A stretch of 64,000 bases of DNA from Vibrio fortis (GCF_024347475.1 NZ_AP025489.1:186001-250000), one strand, 5' to 3'; positions 7,941 to 17,978 are shown, counted from the stretch's first letter. Program-made: numbers and translations. The notes: generated from the sequence alone by a model not told the origin.

Positions 7941-10064
7941 TTATGACGTTTTAATGCGTTGAAATTTAACTAACATGGCGCTTTCAGCATCGAGTATAGG
8001 CATAGTTAAACCTATTTCGGCACACCACTCGCCCGATAACTCGCAACCAGATTCAGTCCAAGGGGGTTGGTAATTCACAATGTCATCGTAATTTGATGGT
8101 TTATCCAACACCGATACTTGATAGATCCCGTCTGGGTCAAGACCTGGGATCCGTAGGTGGCCACTGAGCGAGTTAGTCGGCATCGCTAACTGAGCAATCA
8201 TAACCACCGCCTCAGATTGGTCTTCAGATACCACAGCATGTATCTGATGGGCACAGTCATCCGTCGGCACACGCCAGGTTTTTCCGCTGTGCAGTAATGG
8301 ACGCAATATTTTGTGTAGCTTGATGTAGTGCTCAAAGCCCTGCTTCTCGGCTTGTTCTTCTTTGACGGGATCAAGCTCAATCCCCATATGACCGAACAGT
8401 GCAGTAAGCCCGCGAAACTCGATACTGTGACGACGGCGTGTACTGTGACAATGGCTTGCTCCTATATGGCTCCCCATCACTTCTGGTGGGAAAAAGTAGC
8501 TCATACCACGCTGAATCGTTTGGCGCTCTAAAGCATCGTTATTGTCTGAGGCCCAGAATCGATGAGTACGTTTAAGCACTTCATAATCGATACGACCACC
8601 ACCCGCCGCACAAGATTCAATCTCGACATTCGGGTGTTTGGCTCGCACTTTATCAACGAGCGCATAATATCGTTGAGTCTGATTGTAAGCAGCGGCCTGA
8701 CCAAGGTGTGCTGGCTGAACGACTTCACGGTTCATATCCCACTTGATGTAAGCGATATTGTAAGTCGAGAGGAAATGATCCAATCGCTCAAACAAGAAGT
8801 TAAACGCATCATCGTTTTGTAGATTAATCACATATTGGTTGCGGCCTGTTGGTTGCTCGTAGCCATCTACAGCCAACAACCAGTCAGGGTGAGAGCGAAA
8901 TAGATCAGAATCTTTATTGATCATTTCTGGCTCAAACCACAACCCAAACTCCATCCCCAACTTATTTACGTGCTCCACAATCGGGCGTAAGCCATTTGGG
9001 TATTTAGTTTCACATAGGAACCAATCCCCTAGCCCTGCTTTGTCACCGTCGCGCCCTTTAAACCAACCATCATCGATAATAAAACGTTCAACGCCCATTT
9101 CGGCGGATTGCGTCGCCATAGACATGATGTATTCTGGATCGTGATCGAAGTAGATGCCTTCCCAAGTATTAAGGTGGATAGGACGCGGCTTGTCAGCGAA
9201 ACTTGCTGGTAAAATAGTCTCGCGAACATGAGCATGGAAATGGTGACTCATGGCATTCAAACCTGTGTTGCTGTAGCTTGCGTACAACCAAGGGGTGGTC
9301 AGGCTTTCACCCTCTTCCAACGCGATCTCTCCCGGCAGATAAATAACCTCTGCTTGCATGTATCTACGACCATCCGCTTTCACATCGACACGCAGCCTGT
9401 GATTACCGCTCCAAGCGAAATGGAAGCCCCATACATCACCTTTCATCTCATCGAAGTGCGCAGTGCCGACAACCAACGCGGGATAGTGCTCATGAGATGT
9501 TCGGCCGCGACGATTTTCTTGTTGATAGCCACCTTGATGTAATGGCTGACGCACAGTTTGAAATTCATGGACCCAGCGACCATAGTAAGTCATCAATTCA
9601 TTAGCACGGGCTGGTAAAGGTAAAGTATTCGCAAGACGGCTTACCTGATAAACACTGGTTTTAGTATTAGTGAGCGTATGACGAGTCTTTAACACATCAT
9701 TGGCATCTAAAATCAGCTCAGTTCGAAGACGAAGACCCGCTTTAGTATCTTCACTCTCGACCACCACACCATTTTCATTCTCTTCAACATGACGGATAAC
9801 AAATACCGGAGCCCAATCTTGGCCATTACGATGACCTTCAACACCGGGACTACTAAACACACCTCGGCCAAGCTCGGGATTTAGCGTCATGGCGACATCA
9901 TTATCTAATCGCCCATAAGGCACGGGCCGATGCAAAGCGCGGCGATACTCTTTGTAATCACCACTTACCTTCTTACCCCAATGCAGGATCTCGGCATAGT
10001 CGCCAAGCTCTACGATTAGCTGCGTTTGCTTACCTGTCAGTTCAACCAGTGTTTTGTCCGTCAT
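7941..10064 (-). CDS. Alpha-galactosidase, glycoside hydrolase family 36
   Basis: 707 residues, the usual size for GH36. An N-terminal beta-sandwich (about 1-280) precedes the TIM barrel. The nucleophile Asp is in YIKWDMNRE and the acid/base Asp in RFWASDNNDALERQ. Other barrel signatures are FIIDDGWFKGRDGD and FGLWFEPEMIN. It releases terminal alpha-1,6-galactose from melibiose and raffinose-type sugars. There is no signal peptide, so it is cytoplasmic and acts on sugar brought in by the adjacent MelB-like symporter. A GalR-type operator lies 79 bases before the start. Confidence 0.93.
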   Translation of the reverse strand: MTDKTLVELTGKQTQLIVELGDYAEILHWGKKVSGDYKEYRRALHRPVPYGRLDNDVAMTLNPELGRGVFSSPGVEGHRNGQDWAPVFVIRHVEENENGVVVESEDTKAGLRLRTELILDANDVLKTRHTLTNTKTSVYQVSRLANTLPLPARANELMTYYGRWVHEFQTVRQPLHQGGYQQENRRGRTSHEHYPALVVGTAHFDEMKGDVWGFHFAWSGNHRLRVDVKADGRRYMQAEVIYLPGEIALEEGESLTTPWLYASYSNTGLNAMSHHFHAHVRETILPASFADKPRPIHLNTWEGIYFDHDPEYIMSMATQSAEMGVERFIIDDGWFKGRDGDKAGLGDWFLCETKYPNGLRPIVEHVNKLGMEFGLWFEPEMINKDSDLFRSHPDWLLAVDGYEQPTGRNQYVINLQNDDAFNFLFERLDHFLSTYNIAYIKWDMNREVVQPAHLGQAAAYNQTQRYYALVDKVRAKHPNVEIESCAAGGGRIDYEVLKRTHRFWASDNNDALERQTIQRGMSYFFPPEVMGSHIGASHCHSTRRRHSIEFRGLTALFGHMGIELDPVKEEQAEKQGFEHYIKLHKILRPLLHSGKTWRVPTDDCAHQIHAVVSEDQSEAVVMIAQLAMPTNSLSGHLRIPGLDPDGIYQVSVLDKPSNYDDIVNYQPPWTESGCELSGEWCAEIGLTMPILDAESAMLVKFQRIKTS

Positions 10065-10142
10065 CTTGTCTTACCTTGAAACTGGAAATTACGTCGCATC
10101 ATAATGAAATCTTAGAAAGAATCTGTGACCAACCCCTAATCA

Positions 10143-10156
10143 TGAAAACGTTTCCA
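10143..10156. promoter_or_regulatory. GalR/LacI-type operator upstream of the alpha-galactosidase
   Basis: TGAAAACGTTTCCA, one base from the perfect palindrome found before melB, 79 bases upstream of the alpha-galactosidase start. Confidence 0.75.
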
Positions 10157-10768
10157 TTGAAATAATTCCAAGTCATAGACGAGCTAGATAGTAAAAGCCG
10201 CTTCTTATATTACGTAACAATTTATAGGAAAGGTTACCTGCTTATTTCTTCAAAGGTACCAATATCTTCAATACCAACGACAATTTCCCCACCATGTAAA
10301 AATATTATTTATCAACATCTTAAAAACACAACATCATCATTTAGGCGACTAAACACCCATTTAACACGTGCCACTCTTGAAGTCATCGAATAGCCCTCGT
10401 ATTCTGAAGCCTTCGAGAACGCGATGAAGTGTCTCTATTGGGTCCTAACTTAATACCCCAGATTGACGGTGTACTCAGTTCAAGGCGTTCAACCTTGAGT
10501 GACGTGACTACATTTATCTTCTTTGTCTCACATGCCCAATTGATTTCAATTGGGCTATCTTCCTCCCATAAAGTCTCTTAATTTCATAACCTTAAGCCTC
10601 AAAACGTTTACTACTTCTAATCAATTCCGACAAAACACCAAGAAAACGATCTCACAAAACCATCACAATAAACCCCTAAAAAACATCAAAAAGCCAAGAT
10701 AAAACTGGATTAATGTCACATTAAACATCCAAAAACCCAGCAACCGACAAAAAATGCCAACCTCATCA

Positions 10769-10782
10769 TGAAAACGTTTCCA
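10769..10782. promoter_or_regulatory. GalR/LacI-type operator upstream of lamB
   Basis: TGAAAACGTTTCCA, identical to the site before the alpha-galactosidase and in the same flanking context (ATCATGAAAACG), 79 bases before the porin start. Equal distance and sequence support common control. Confidence 0.75.
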
Positions 10783-10860
10783 GAGTTTATTTACACTGCG
10801 CAGCGAGTTAGGACTCAATAAAAAAATAATCCATATATAAAAATACAATGGAGACACTTC

Positions 10861-12102
10861 ATGAAACAAAAGACGCTTGTAAGAGCGCTAGGGCTAACCC
10901 TCGCCCTTGCACCGCTTGCTGGTATGGCCGCAGTGGAAAACATCAATTACTTCGGTTACGCCAAGTGGGGCAACATTTACACCGATAACGACGAACATAA
11001 CTCAGGAAAAGGCAAACGCAACGATGTAATTCGAGCGAGCCAAGGCTACGGCAACTACCGTTTAGGTAACGAGCTGAACTGGTGGGAAGCGGGCCTCAAA
11101 GCCGACGTTTGGCAACAAGGGGATGCGTACTTTGATACCACGCTTTACCTAGGCAGTGGCGAGAGCTGGGGCGACGTTAGCTTGATCCAGATGTGGTCTG
11201 CAGGACACGGCCTGATTGACGGACAAGCCGATGCCAAGGTATGGGCAGGTGAACGCTTCTACCGCCGTCATGAAGTCCACATGATCGACATTAAATACTG
11301 GGATACTTCAAGCACTGGTATCGGTGTAGAAGATTGGGACTTCGGGTTTGCTAAGGGTCACATCGCTTGGATGGCACCAAACTCCAGCGTCGACGGTCGC
11401 AGCTTGCACAACCTTGATGCACGCCTTAGCGACATCACACTCAGTGACAGCGCAGATCTTACCCTTGGTCTGAACTATGTTTTCACCCAAAACTCTAGCT
11501 ATGACGAGAGTGACATCACCACTTCTGGCGCAATGTTATCGACGCTCTACCGCCAAGCTTGGGATTACGGCTCAAACACATTCGCTTTCCAGTACGGTAC
11601 GGATGCGTTGGCGGGCGGCTTGATGAGTGCAGAAGGCGGCTCAAACCGTAAGTACAGCACGGGTGTTGAACACGACGGTTACAGCTGGCGCATTTTCAAC
11701 TCTGGTGACCTAAACGTAAGTGAAGACTTCCAAGTGATGTACTCCATCGCCTACCAAGATAAAAACCTCGACAACGACGAAGGTGAGAAGTGGTTCAGCG
11801 TAGGTGCTCGCCCTCAATACAGCTGGACAGATTACATGGCTACCGCGCTAGAGGTGGGTTATGAGTCCGTAGAAGCTCAAAACGGTGCAGGTACCAATGA
11901 CATGTACAAAGTGACAGTGTCGCAAATGTTCCAGGCTGGCAAAGGCGTTTGGGCTCGCCCATCACTTCGTTTATTCGCGACTTACTCAGAGAAAACCGAT
12001 GAGTGGGGACGCGGGGGCGATGTCTACGGCCAAGCACAAAGCATCGCCAAGCAAAACATCGATGAGATCACTTTCGGCTTTAACGTCGAAACATGGTGGT
12101 AA
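10861..12102 (+). CDS. lamB: LamB-type sugar porin (maltoporin family)
   Basis: 413 residues. A signal peptide (MKQKTLVRALGLTLALAPLAGMA, cut about residue 23) precedes the mature start NINYFGYAKWGNIY, which matches the first strand of LamB (FHGYARSGIG in E. coli). Many aromatic beta-strands follow and the C-terminus ends in a tryptophan pair, as expected for Bam-dependent barrels. It forms an 18-strand trimeric outer-membrane channel for oligosaccharides. Placed directly before a malM-like gene and lacZ and under a GalR-type operator, it probably admits galactosides rather than, or as well as, maltodextrins. GGAGA precedes the ATG. Confidence 0.88.
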   Translation: MKQKTLVRALGLTLALAPLAGMAAVENINYFGYAKWGNIYTDNDEHNSGKGKRNDVIRASQGYGNYRLGNELNWWEAGLKADVWQQGDAYFDTTLYLGSGESWGDVSLIQMWSAGHGLIDGQADAKVWAGERFYRRHEVHMIDIKYWDTSSTGIGVEDWDFGFAKGHIAWMAPNSSVDGRSLHNLDARLSDITLSDSADLTLGLNYVFTQNSSYDESDITTSGAMLSTLYRQAWDYGSNTFAFQYGTDALAGGLMSAEGGSNRKYSTGVEHDGYSWRIFNSGDLNVSEDFQVMYSIAYQDKNLDNDEGEKWFSVGARPQYSWTDYMATALEVGYESVEAQNGAGTNDMYKVTVSQMFQAGKGVWARPSLRLFATYSEKTDEWGRGGDVYGQAQSIAKQNIDEITFGFNVETWW

Positions 12103-12171
12103 TCCTACCCGGTAACTATTTTTGACCCAACGGGGTGAGCAAAGCGTTCACCCCTCATAGGACACAAGCAG

Positions 12172-13047
12172 ATGAAACTAAAACCGCTAGCTACTCTTTT
12201 TATGGCATTGTCTTTGAGCGCATGCAGTGGATTACCTGAGCAGACTTTCAATACAGATTTGAGCAAGCAACCATGCTGTTCAACCTTAGAGACTCTCCCG
12301 CTAACGACGCTGTCTACGCCATTCCACCAGCAAGTTATTGTAGATGCTGAACTGCCTATTTTAAGTGACGCGGTCCTACTTTCATCAAGCTCTGCGTCAC
12401 ACCAAGCGCTTCCTGTTGTCGGCTATGAAATAACGTCAGAGAACCCACTTTCACTTCTTGTACGCTCTTATGTCGACAACAACGCACTATTTGCAGCTAA
12501 CGTCTTAGTTTATGACAAAAACTGGCAGCTTATTTCTCGATATTCAGCACAGAATTTCGATTACCACCCAACTGGCATGCGCGGTTTAGAACGCATCGAG
12601 AAAGTAATCACCATCAACCCACAGCTAAACGGTGCTCAATACATAGTTCTCGCTTCCGACTCTTCAATGTTTGGACAAAAACTCGCACGACAGCACCCAG
12701 AACAGGTGTATGCAGAGTCTCAGAACATCATTGGCAATAAACAACTTCCTTTAGTGGCGGATTACCAAGCCTTTGGGGTCGTCGAGGTGACCACCAGCGC
12801 ATCAGACAACAACGCAGTTCTCACGTTATTGACTGAGCTAGGTACACACACTAAGCAAAAACCGAATTCACACATTACACCAGCCTCCTCTCCAGAAGCG
12901 CTGGATGAGTGGGAAGTATTTCAATCTCAAATCGATAAAGCACTCGAAAACGATAACGTACAGCAAGCCGCTGCGCTAGCCAACCAAGCATCAAAACAAG
13001 GCTATACCCAAGCCAAAGATTATCTCGTAGAGCAGCTAGCGAAATAA
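12172..13047 (+). CDS. malM: MalM-like lipoprotein
   Basis: 291 residues. A lipoprotein signal with lipobox LSACSG (Cys about residue 19) anchors it to the outer or inner membrane. The central part (residues about 100-215) with PTGMRGLERIEKVITI and PQLNGAQYIVLASD resembles MalM, the maltose-operon periplasmic protein of unknown biochemical role found with lamB. The final 50 residues (EALDEWEVFQSQIDKALEND) form a charged helical tail. It lies 69 bases after lamB and 100 before lacZ, which suggests a lamB-malM-lacZ operon. Family call is good; function remains unknown even in E. coli. Confidence 0.75.
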   Translation: MKLKPLATLFMALSLSACSGLPEQTFNTDLSKQPCCSTLETLPLTTLSTPFHQQVIVDAELPILSDAVLLSSSSASHQALPVVGYEITSENPLSLLVRSYVDNNALFAANVLVYDKNWQLISRYSAQNFDYHPTGMRGLERIEKVITINPQLNGAQYIVLASDSSMFGQKLARQHPEQVYAESQNIIGNKQLPLVADYQAFGVVEVTTSASDNNAVLTLLTELGTHTKQKPNSHITPASSPEALDEWEVFQSQIDKALENDNVQQAAALANQASKQGYTQAKDYLVEQLAK

Positions 13048-13150
13048 CGATTCATCGCTCTCCGACTCGTTCGCAACGCCATTCACTTTATTGCGCTGCG
13101 AAATGATTGCAAAAACAGATTAGTAACAAAGAAATTTAAGTAGGAACATC

Positions 13151-16100
13151 ATGACAGCATTCTCAGATATTATTCAAAGACGTGATTGGGAGAATCCACA
13201 ATCGGTCAATATCAACAACCTCAAGGCACACAGCCCACTTGCAAGCTTTCGTGATGAAGAAGATGCTCGTGACAATGTGAATGCCCAGCGCCAATCGCTG
13301 AACGGACAATGGAAATTCAAACTGTTTGACGCACCAGAGCAAGTTGACGGCAAGTTCATCGAGCCTCAATTCAATGATAAAGACTGGGGTGAGATCACTG
13401 TCCCTTCAAACTGGCAAATGCAAGGTTACGACAAGCCTATCTACGCCAATGTGAAATACCCATTCGAAGTAAACCCGCCATTTGTACCCAGTGATAACCC
13501 AACGGGCTGCTACCGCACTACCGTGTCACTTTCTGAGGAGGACTTAATCAATACGCAGCGCATTATCTTTGATGGCGTAAACTCGGCTTTCCACCTTTGG
13601 TGTAACGGTACTTGGGTTGGCTACAGTCAAGACAGCCGCCTGCCTTCTGAATTCGACCTAACGCCTTACCTTGTTGCGGGTGACAACAGCCTAGCTGTCA
13701 TGGTGATTCGTTGGAGTGATGGCAGTTACCTAGAAGACCAAGATATGTGGTGGCTAAGTGGAATCTTCCGCGACGTGACTTTGCTGTCTAAACCACAACA
13801 CTGCATTGAAGATGTGTTCATCACACCGGATTTAGACGCGTGTTACCGCGATGGTTCACTGTCGATTGTGACTTCGATTTCTGCGCCGGACACCTACCAA
13901 GTTCAAGTGCAGTTGTTTGATGGCGAACAAGCCGTGACAGAACCACGCATCGACCGCCCACACAACCGTCGCATTGACGAGCGTGGCACGTGGGATGACG
14001 TGGTATTCCAAACGTTGCACGTACGCGAGCCAAAGAAATGGACGGCGGAAACACCGAACCTTTACCGCTTAGTCGTTTCACTATTCGATGAAAATGGCAC
14101 GCACTTAGAAAGCGAAGCGTACCCTGTGGGCTTCCGTAAAGTCGAAATCACCGATGGCCAATTGAAGCTAAACGGTAAGCCTTTGTTGATCCGCGGCGTG
14201 AACCGTCACGAACATCACCCAGAGCTTGGTCATGTGATGACGGAAGAAGACATGATCCGTGATATCTGCTTGATGAAACAATACAACTTCAACGCGGTAC
14301 GTACGGCGCACTACCCGAACCACCCTCGTTGGTACGAACTGTGTGACCAATACGGCTTATACGTGTGTGATGAGGCGAACATCGAAACGCATGGCATGCA
14401 GCCAATGAACCGCCTATCGAGCGATCCACAATGGGCGCACGCTTACATGAGCCGCTACACCCAAATGGTGATGCGCGATAAGAACCACCCTTCGATCATC
14501 ATCTGGTCTTTAGGTAATGAGTCTGGTCATGGCAGCAACCACAATGCCATGTACGCTTGGTCTAAAAACTATGACCCTTCTCGTCCAGTGCAGTACGAAG
14601 GCGGCGGTTCAAACACCACAGCAACCGACATCATTGCGCCAATGTACGCGCGCGTGAACACAGTCATTGAAGACGAAGCCGTGCCTAAATGGGCAATCAA
14701 GAAATGGGTGTCGTTACCTAACGAAACTCGTCCTTTGATCTTGTGTGAATACGCACACGCAATGGGCAACAGTCTGGGTAGCTTTAATGATTACTGGGAT
14801 GCGTTCCGCGATTACCCTCGCCTACAAGGCGGCTTTATTTGGGATTGGGTCGATCAAGGTTTGAGCCAATGGGATGAAAACGGCCAACACTTCTGGGCTT
14901 ACGGCGGCGACTTTGGTGATGAAATCAATGACCGTCAGTTCTGCATCAACGGTTTGATCTTCCCAGATCGCACGGTTCATCCAACGTTGGAAGAAGCAAA
15001 ATACTGCCAACGCATGATCACTGTGTCACTGCAAGAGCAAACCAAAGAAGCTTGCACACTATTGGTAACTAACGAGAACTTGTTCCGCGCGACCGATAAT
15101 GAGCAATTGAACTGGTCTCTGTTGGAAGATGGCAAAGTCATCCAAACGGGTTCATTGGCGCTTAACGTAGAAGCCGACAGCCAAACAAGTATTGAGATTG
15201 CCCTTAATTTCACGCCAAAAGCGGAAGCGCAATACCACTTAAATACCGACATTGCTCTGATTGCTGCAACGCCTTGGGCAGACGCAGAACACGTCGTCGC
15301 TTCTGAGCAAATGGTGCTGCGCAATACAGCTGGCCTTGCTCTGCCAACATTGGAAACGCAACCAGCCCCAATGCTAGCGCAGCAAAACAACACCGTTTTG
15401 GTGTCTAGCTTGGATGAAAAACATCAATGGCGTTGGGATAGCGAAACTGGCTTGATGACCGACTGGCGTGTCGATGGCGAAGCACAAATGCTTGCGGCAC
15501 CACAAGATAATTTCTTCCGTGCGCCACTAGATAACGACATCGGCGTGAGCGAAATCGACAACGTCGATCCAAACGCTTGGATGTGTCGTTGGGACATGGC
15601 AGGTATCGACCAGTGGGAACGCCAATGCGTCGCTTGCCACAGTGAAACCCTAGCGCACGCAGTGAAAGTGACTTCGACGTTCGCTTACCACTTTAATGGT
15701 GAAGTACAGGCGATCACGACTTGGACACACACCCTGAGCAATAACGGTGAGATGGCATTGGCTGTCGACGTGAAATTGGCTGATGATTTACCACCAATGC
15801 CACGTATCGGTTTGGAATTTGAACTGCCATCGAATGAGCAAAACGCGCCGATCACATGGCAAGGCTTAGGTCCATTTGAAAACTACCCTGACCGTTTGGC
15901 AGCAGCGCGCTTCGGCCAGCACACACAAACACTTGAACAAATGCACACGCCATACATTTTCCCAACCGACAGCGGTCTGCGCTGTGGTACGCAATGGTTG
16001 AAGGTGAATAAGCTAGAAATCTCGGGTGACTTCCAGTTCAGTGTGAGTCAGTACGCTCAGCAACACTTAGCAGCAGCGAAGCACACCAATGATTTGGTCG

Positions 16101-16243
16101 CAGAAGAGAAGATTTACGTGCGCCTCGACCATAAACACATGGGCGTAGGCGGTGATGACTCTTGGAGCCCAAGTGTGCACAAGGAATTCCAGTTAACGGA
16201 CAATCAATACGCTTACAAGGTGACATTTAAACCCGCTCAGTAA
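13151..16243 (+). CDS. lacZ: Beta-galactosidase, glycoside hydrolase family 2
   Basis: 1030 residues, the same size and domain order as E. coli LacZ: jelly-roll sugar-binding domain (about 50-220), Ig-like domain, TIM barrel (about 335-625), Ig-like domain and C-terminal beta-sandwich. The acid/base Glu is in IIWSLGNESGHGSN and the nucleophile Glu in LILCEYAHAMGNS. It hydrolyses lactose and other beta-galactosides in the cytoplasm. It is the last gene of the lamB-malM-lacZ set and is followed by a strong terminator. TAGGAAC precedes the ATG. Confidence 0.96.
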   Translation: MTAFSDIIQRRDWENPQSVNINNLKAHSPLASFRDEEDARDNVNAQRQSLNGQWKFKLFDAPEQVDGKFIEPQFNDKDWGEITVPSNWQMQGYDKPIYANVKYPFEVNPPFVPSDNPTGCYRTTVSLSEEDLINTQRIIFDGVNSAFHLWCNGTWVGYSQDSRLPSEFDLTPYLVAGDNSLAVMVIRWSDGSYLEDQDMWWLSGIFRDVTLLSKPQHCIEDVFITPDLDACYRDGSLSIVTSISAPDTYQVQVQLFDGEQAVTEPRIDRPHNRRIDERGTWDDVVFQTLHVREPKKWTAETPNLYRLVVSLFDENGTHLESEAYPVGFRKVEITDGQLKLNGKPLLIRGVNRHEHHPELGHVMTEEDMIRDICLMKQYNFNAVRTAHYPNHPRWYELCDQYGLYVCDEANIETHGMQPMNRLSSDPQWAHAYMSRYTQMVMRDKNHPSIIIWSLGNESGHGSNHNAMYAWSKNYDPSRPVQYEGGGSNTTATDIIAPMYARVNTVIEDEAVPKWAIKKWVSLPNETRPLILCEYAHAMGNSLGSFNDYWDAFRDYPRLQGGFIWDWVDQGLSQWDENGQHFWAYGGDFGDEINDRQFCINGLIFPDRTVHPTLEEAKYCQRMITVSLQEQTKEACTLLVTNENLFRATDNEQLNWSLLEDGKVIQTGSLALNVEADSQTSIEIALNFTPKAEAQYHLNTDIALIAATPWADAEHVVASEQMVLRNTAGLALPTLETQPAPMLAQQNNTVLVSSLDEKHQWRWDSETGLMTDWRVDGEAQMLAAPQDNFFRAPLDNDIGVSEIDNVDPNAWMCRWDMAGIDQWERQCVACHSETLAHAVKVTSTFAYHFNGEVQAITTWTHTLSNNGEMALAVDVKLADDLPPMPRIGLEFELPSNEQNAPITWQGLGPFENYPDRLAAARFGQHTQTLEQMHTPYIFPTDSGLRCGTQWLKVNKLEISGDFQFSVSQYAQQHLAAAKHTNDLVAEEKIYVRLDHKHMGVGGDDSWSPSVHKEFQLTDNQYAYKVTFKPAQ

Positions 16244-16278
16244 TCGAGTGATGACATAAACACACGCCAATGTAGCTC

Positions 16279-16308
16279 AATCCCCAAGTTCAGGCTTGGG
16301 GATTTTTT
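16279..16308 (+). terminator. Terminator after lacZ
   Basis: A 10-bp stem, AATCCCCAAG with CTTGGGGATT, and a 6-base loop followed by TTTTTTAT, 35 bases after the lacZ stop. Confidence 0.85.
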
Positions 16309-16343
16309 ATCTAAGTAACCCTGTGCAACAAGTATTGAAGAGG

Positions 16344-17333
16344 CTAGGAAGGAATTAAAATGATCTTGCCTTCTAGTGGCTTATTGGACTCAATAAGCTC
16401 TATAGCTTGTAAATAATCACTAAAGCACATACTGCGATCGACATCTAACGCAATGTCATTGGAAAGAAAGTGCTTTAACATGCTCTCAAACGCGTTTCGC
16501 CTTACTTGACTACCAACACCGTCTTCCCAGTATCGAAGAAAAAACGTTCTGAATTCTACATTCGCTCTTTTTGCACTTTGAAAAAAAGACGGCTGATACA
16601 GCTCTAATGAGAGCGTGCCATAATTTATGAATCGGCCAGCATCTTTCAATGTATTAAGTAACTTTTCTCCTGCTGTACCTCCGATTGCATCAAACGCAAC
16701 GTTAGGTAACGGAGCACCCAGCCTTCGAATCTGCTCAACAAAGTCTTCGTTAGTGTGAATAACATAAGGGGTCTTGTGCCGGTACCGATCTGGACTAGAC
16801 GTCACAACGATCAATGTAAAACCCAACGATTGAGACAACTGAGCGAAAATCTTACCGATTGCTGAGTTTCCTGCATTGATGATTAGACAATCATCATTGG
16901 TTAATGCAGCAACCTCTTGCGTCAACACCCATGCCGTTAGGGAGTTAATGTAAAGCTGGCTGGCAAATCCCGCCTCTAGATGTTCTGGAACGTGAAAAAG
17001 ATTGTTTGGCTCCACATCAATATATCGCTGCCAAGTACCACTGGTTGCGACCACAACACGATCACCCTCTAGGAACTCAGAACTGTGAGATTGTCTGACT
17101 CTACCAACCGCTTCAAAGCCCGGTACTCTAGGAGGCACATGATTTTTCTTATATTGCCCTACCCCATAAATTGACAGTAAGTCACTTGGGTTAATATTGG
17201 TCGCTTCAACTTCGACTCGAACTTTGCCCTGCCCTAATACCTCTAATGAAACAGATTCATATTTTAAAGATTCTTTAGGATCACCAAATTGGTGTTGATT
17301 GATACGACAATTGAGCAGTGACATAGATATCAT
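16344..17333 (-). CDS. Quinone-oxidoreductase-type MDR dehydrogenase
   Basis: 329 residues of the medium-chain dehydrogenase/reductase family. The N-terminal GroES-like part carries TNINPSDLLSIYG and PRVPGFEAVGRV; the Rossmann part carries LIINAGNSAIGKIFAQL for NADPH. The zinc-ligand cysteines of alcohol dehydrogenases are not seen, so it belongs to the zinc-free 2-enoyl reductase or quinone reductase branch (MECR/Etr-like). It is convergent with lacZ and on the same strand as the next hydrolase gene. Substrate is unknown. The start could also be the Met at residue 4; neither has a clear ribosome-binding site. Confidence 0.8.
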   Translation of the reverse strand: MISMSLLNCRINQHQFGDPKESLKYESVSLEVLGQGKVRVEVEATNINPSDLLSIYGVGQYKKNHVPPRVPGFEAVGRVRQSHSSEFLEGDRVVVATSGTWQRYIDVEPNNLFHVPEHLEAGFASQLYINSLTAWVLTQEVAALTNDDCLIINAGNSAIGKIFAQLSQSLGFTLIVVTSSPDRYRHKTPYVIHTNEDFVEQIRRLGAPLPNVAFDAIGGTAGEKLLNTLKDAGRFINYGTLSLELYQPSFFQSAKRANVEFRTFFLRYWEDGVGSQVRRNAFESMLKHFLSNDIALDVDRSMCFSDYLQAIELIESNKPLEGKIILIPS

Positions 17334-17435
17334 TTAGATGAATAAATACAGGTTGATCGAGGAGGGTAGCTTTTCTCACTAAAGGAAGTAAACCCCACTA
17401 TTACTCATTTTGAGTACGAGTTGAGCAACCTAACA

Positions 17436-17978
17436 CTATTTAATCAGTGCTAAAACTTCTTTAAACTCGGGCGCTCGACAGTCTTCAATCATTTCGTACA
17501 GACACATTTCAACACCCGTAAGTCCAACGCCATTTGCGGTGAGTTTCGCCATTGCGAGAGCTTTATTGGCTGCTGTTCTTGAAGACGTACAATCCGTCAC
17601 CAACTCGACTCGATAGCCCATCTTACGCAGCGATAACGCGGTTTGATAGACACAGATATGTGCTTCAATTCCACAGATTAGCCATGTATCGACTTTGGTG
17701 TTTTCCACCGCCAGTTTAAACGTCGCTTCTTTACAGCCATCAAAGGTGTATTTAGCGATGGCTAGATGATCCTTTGCCAATACTTGACGAACCGGCTCAA
17801 CGGTTGGCCCCAAACGATCTGGATTTTGCTCTAGCCATACAATAGGCAAATTAAGTGCTTTAGCACCTTTCACCAGCTTTGTCGTATTCTCAATATTAGC
17901 GTCGCTTTCATGCATCAAACTCGCAAGCTTTCCTTGCACGTCAACGACAATCAACCCTGTGGTGTTTTTCGATAGCAT
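17436..17978 (-). CDS. Isochorismatase-superfamily hydrolase
   Basis: About 180 residues. The catalytic Asp is in GLIVVDVQGKLA, a Lys or Arg lies in the middle segment, and the nucleophile Cys is in ICGIEAHICVYQTA. This layout matches the YcaC/nicotinamidase-like cysteine hydrolases, and the GIEAHICV form is common in the group once called ISOC1-like. I chose the ATG at 17978, just after AGGAAG, over a GTG two codons earlier. It could be co-transcribed with the oxidoreductase gene about 100 bases downstream. Reaction unknown. Confidence 0.82.
   Translation of the reverse strand: MLSKNTTGLIVVDVQGKLASLMHESDANIENTTKLVKGAKALNLPIVWLEQNPDRLGPTVEPVRQVLAKDHLAIAKYTFDGCKEATFKLAVENTKVDTWLICGIEAHICVYQTALSLRKMGYRVELVTDCTSSRTAANKALAMAKLTANGVGLTGVEMCLYEMIEDCRAPEFKEVLALIK

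Larger units (their letters stand above)
10065..10860. other. Divergent control region between the alpha-galactosidase and lamB
   Basis: About 800 bases with no gene that I can support. It holds two GalR-type operators (10143-10156 and 10769-10782), one at each end. Near the middle is a perfect 10-bp inverted repeat with a 2-base loop (10534-10555, arms GCCCAATTGA and TCAATTGGGC) followed by a T/C-rich tract. The stretch 10380-10500 looks more like coding-type sequence than its flanks but has no open frame; it may be gene debris. Confidence 0.6.

Noticed and set aside
14977..15393. A 138-codon antisense frame inside lacZ
   Set aside because: lacZ is intact with its catalytic residues; the antisense frame shows no domain and is explained by codon bias.
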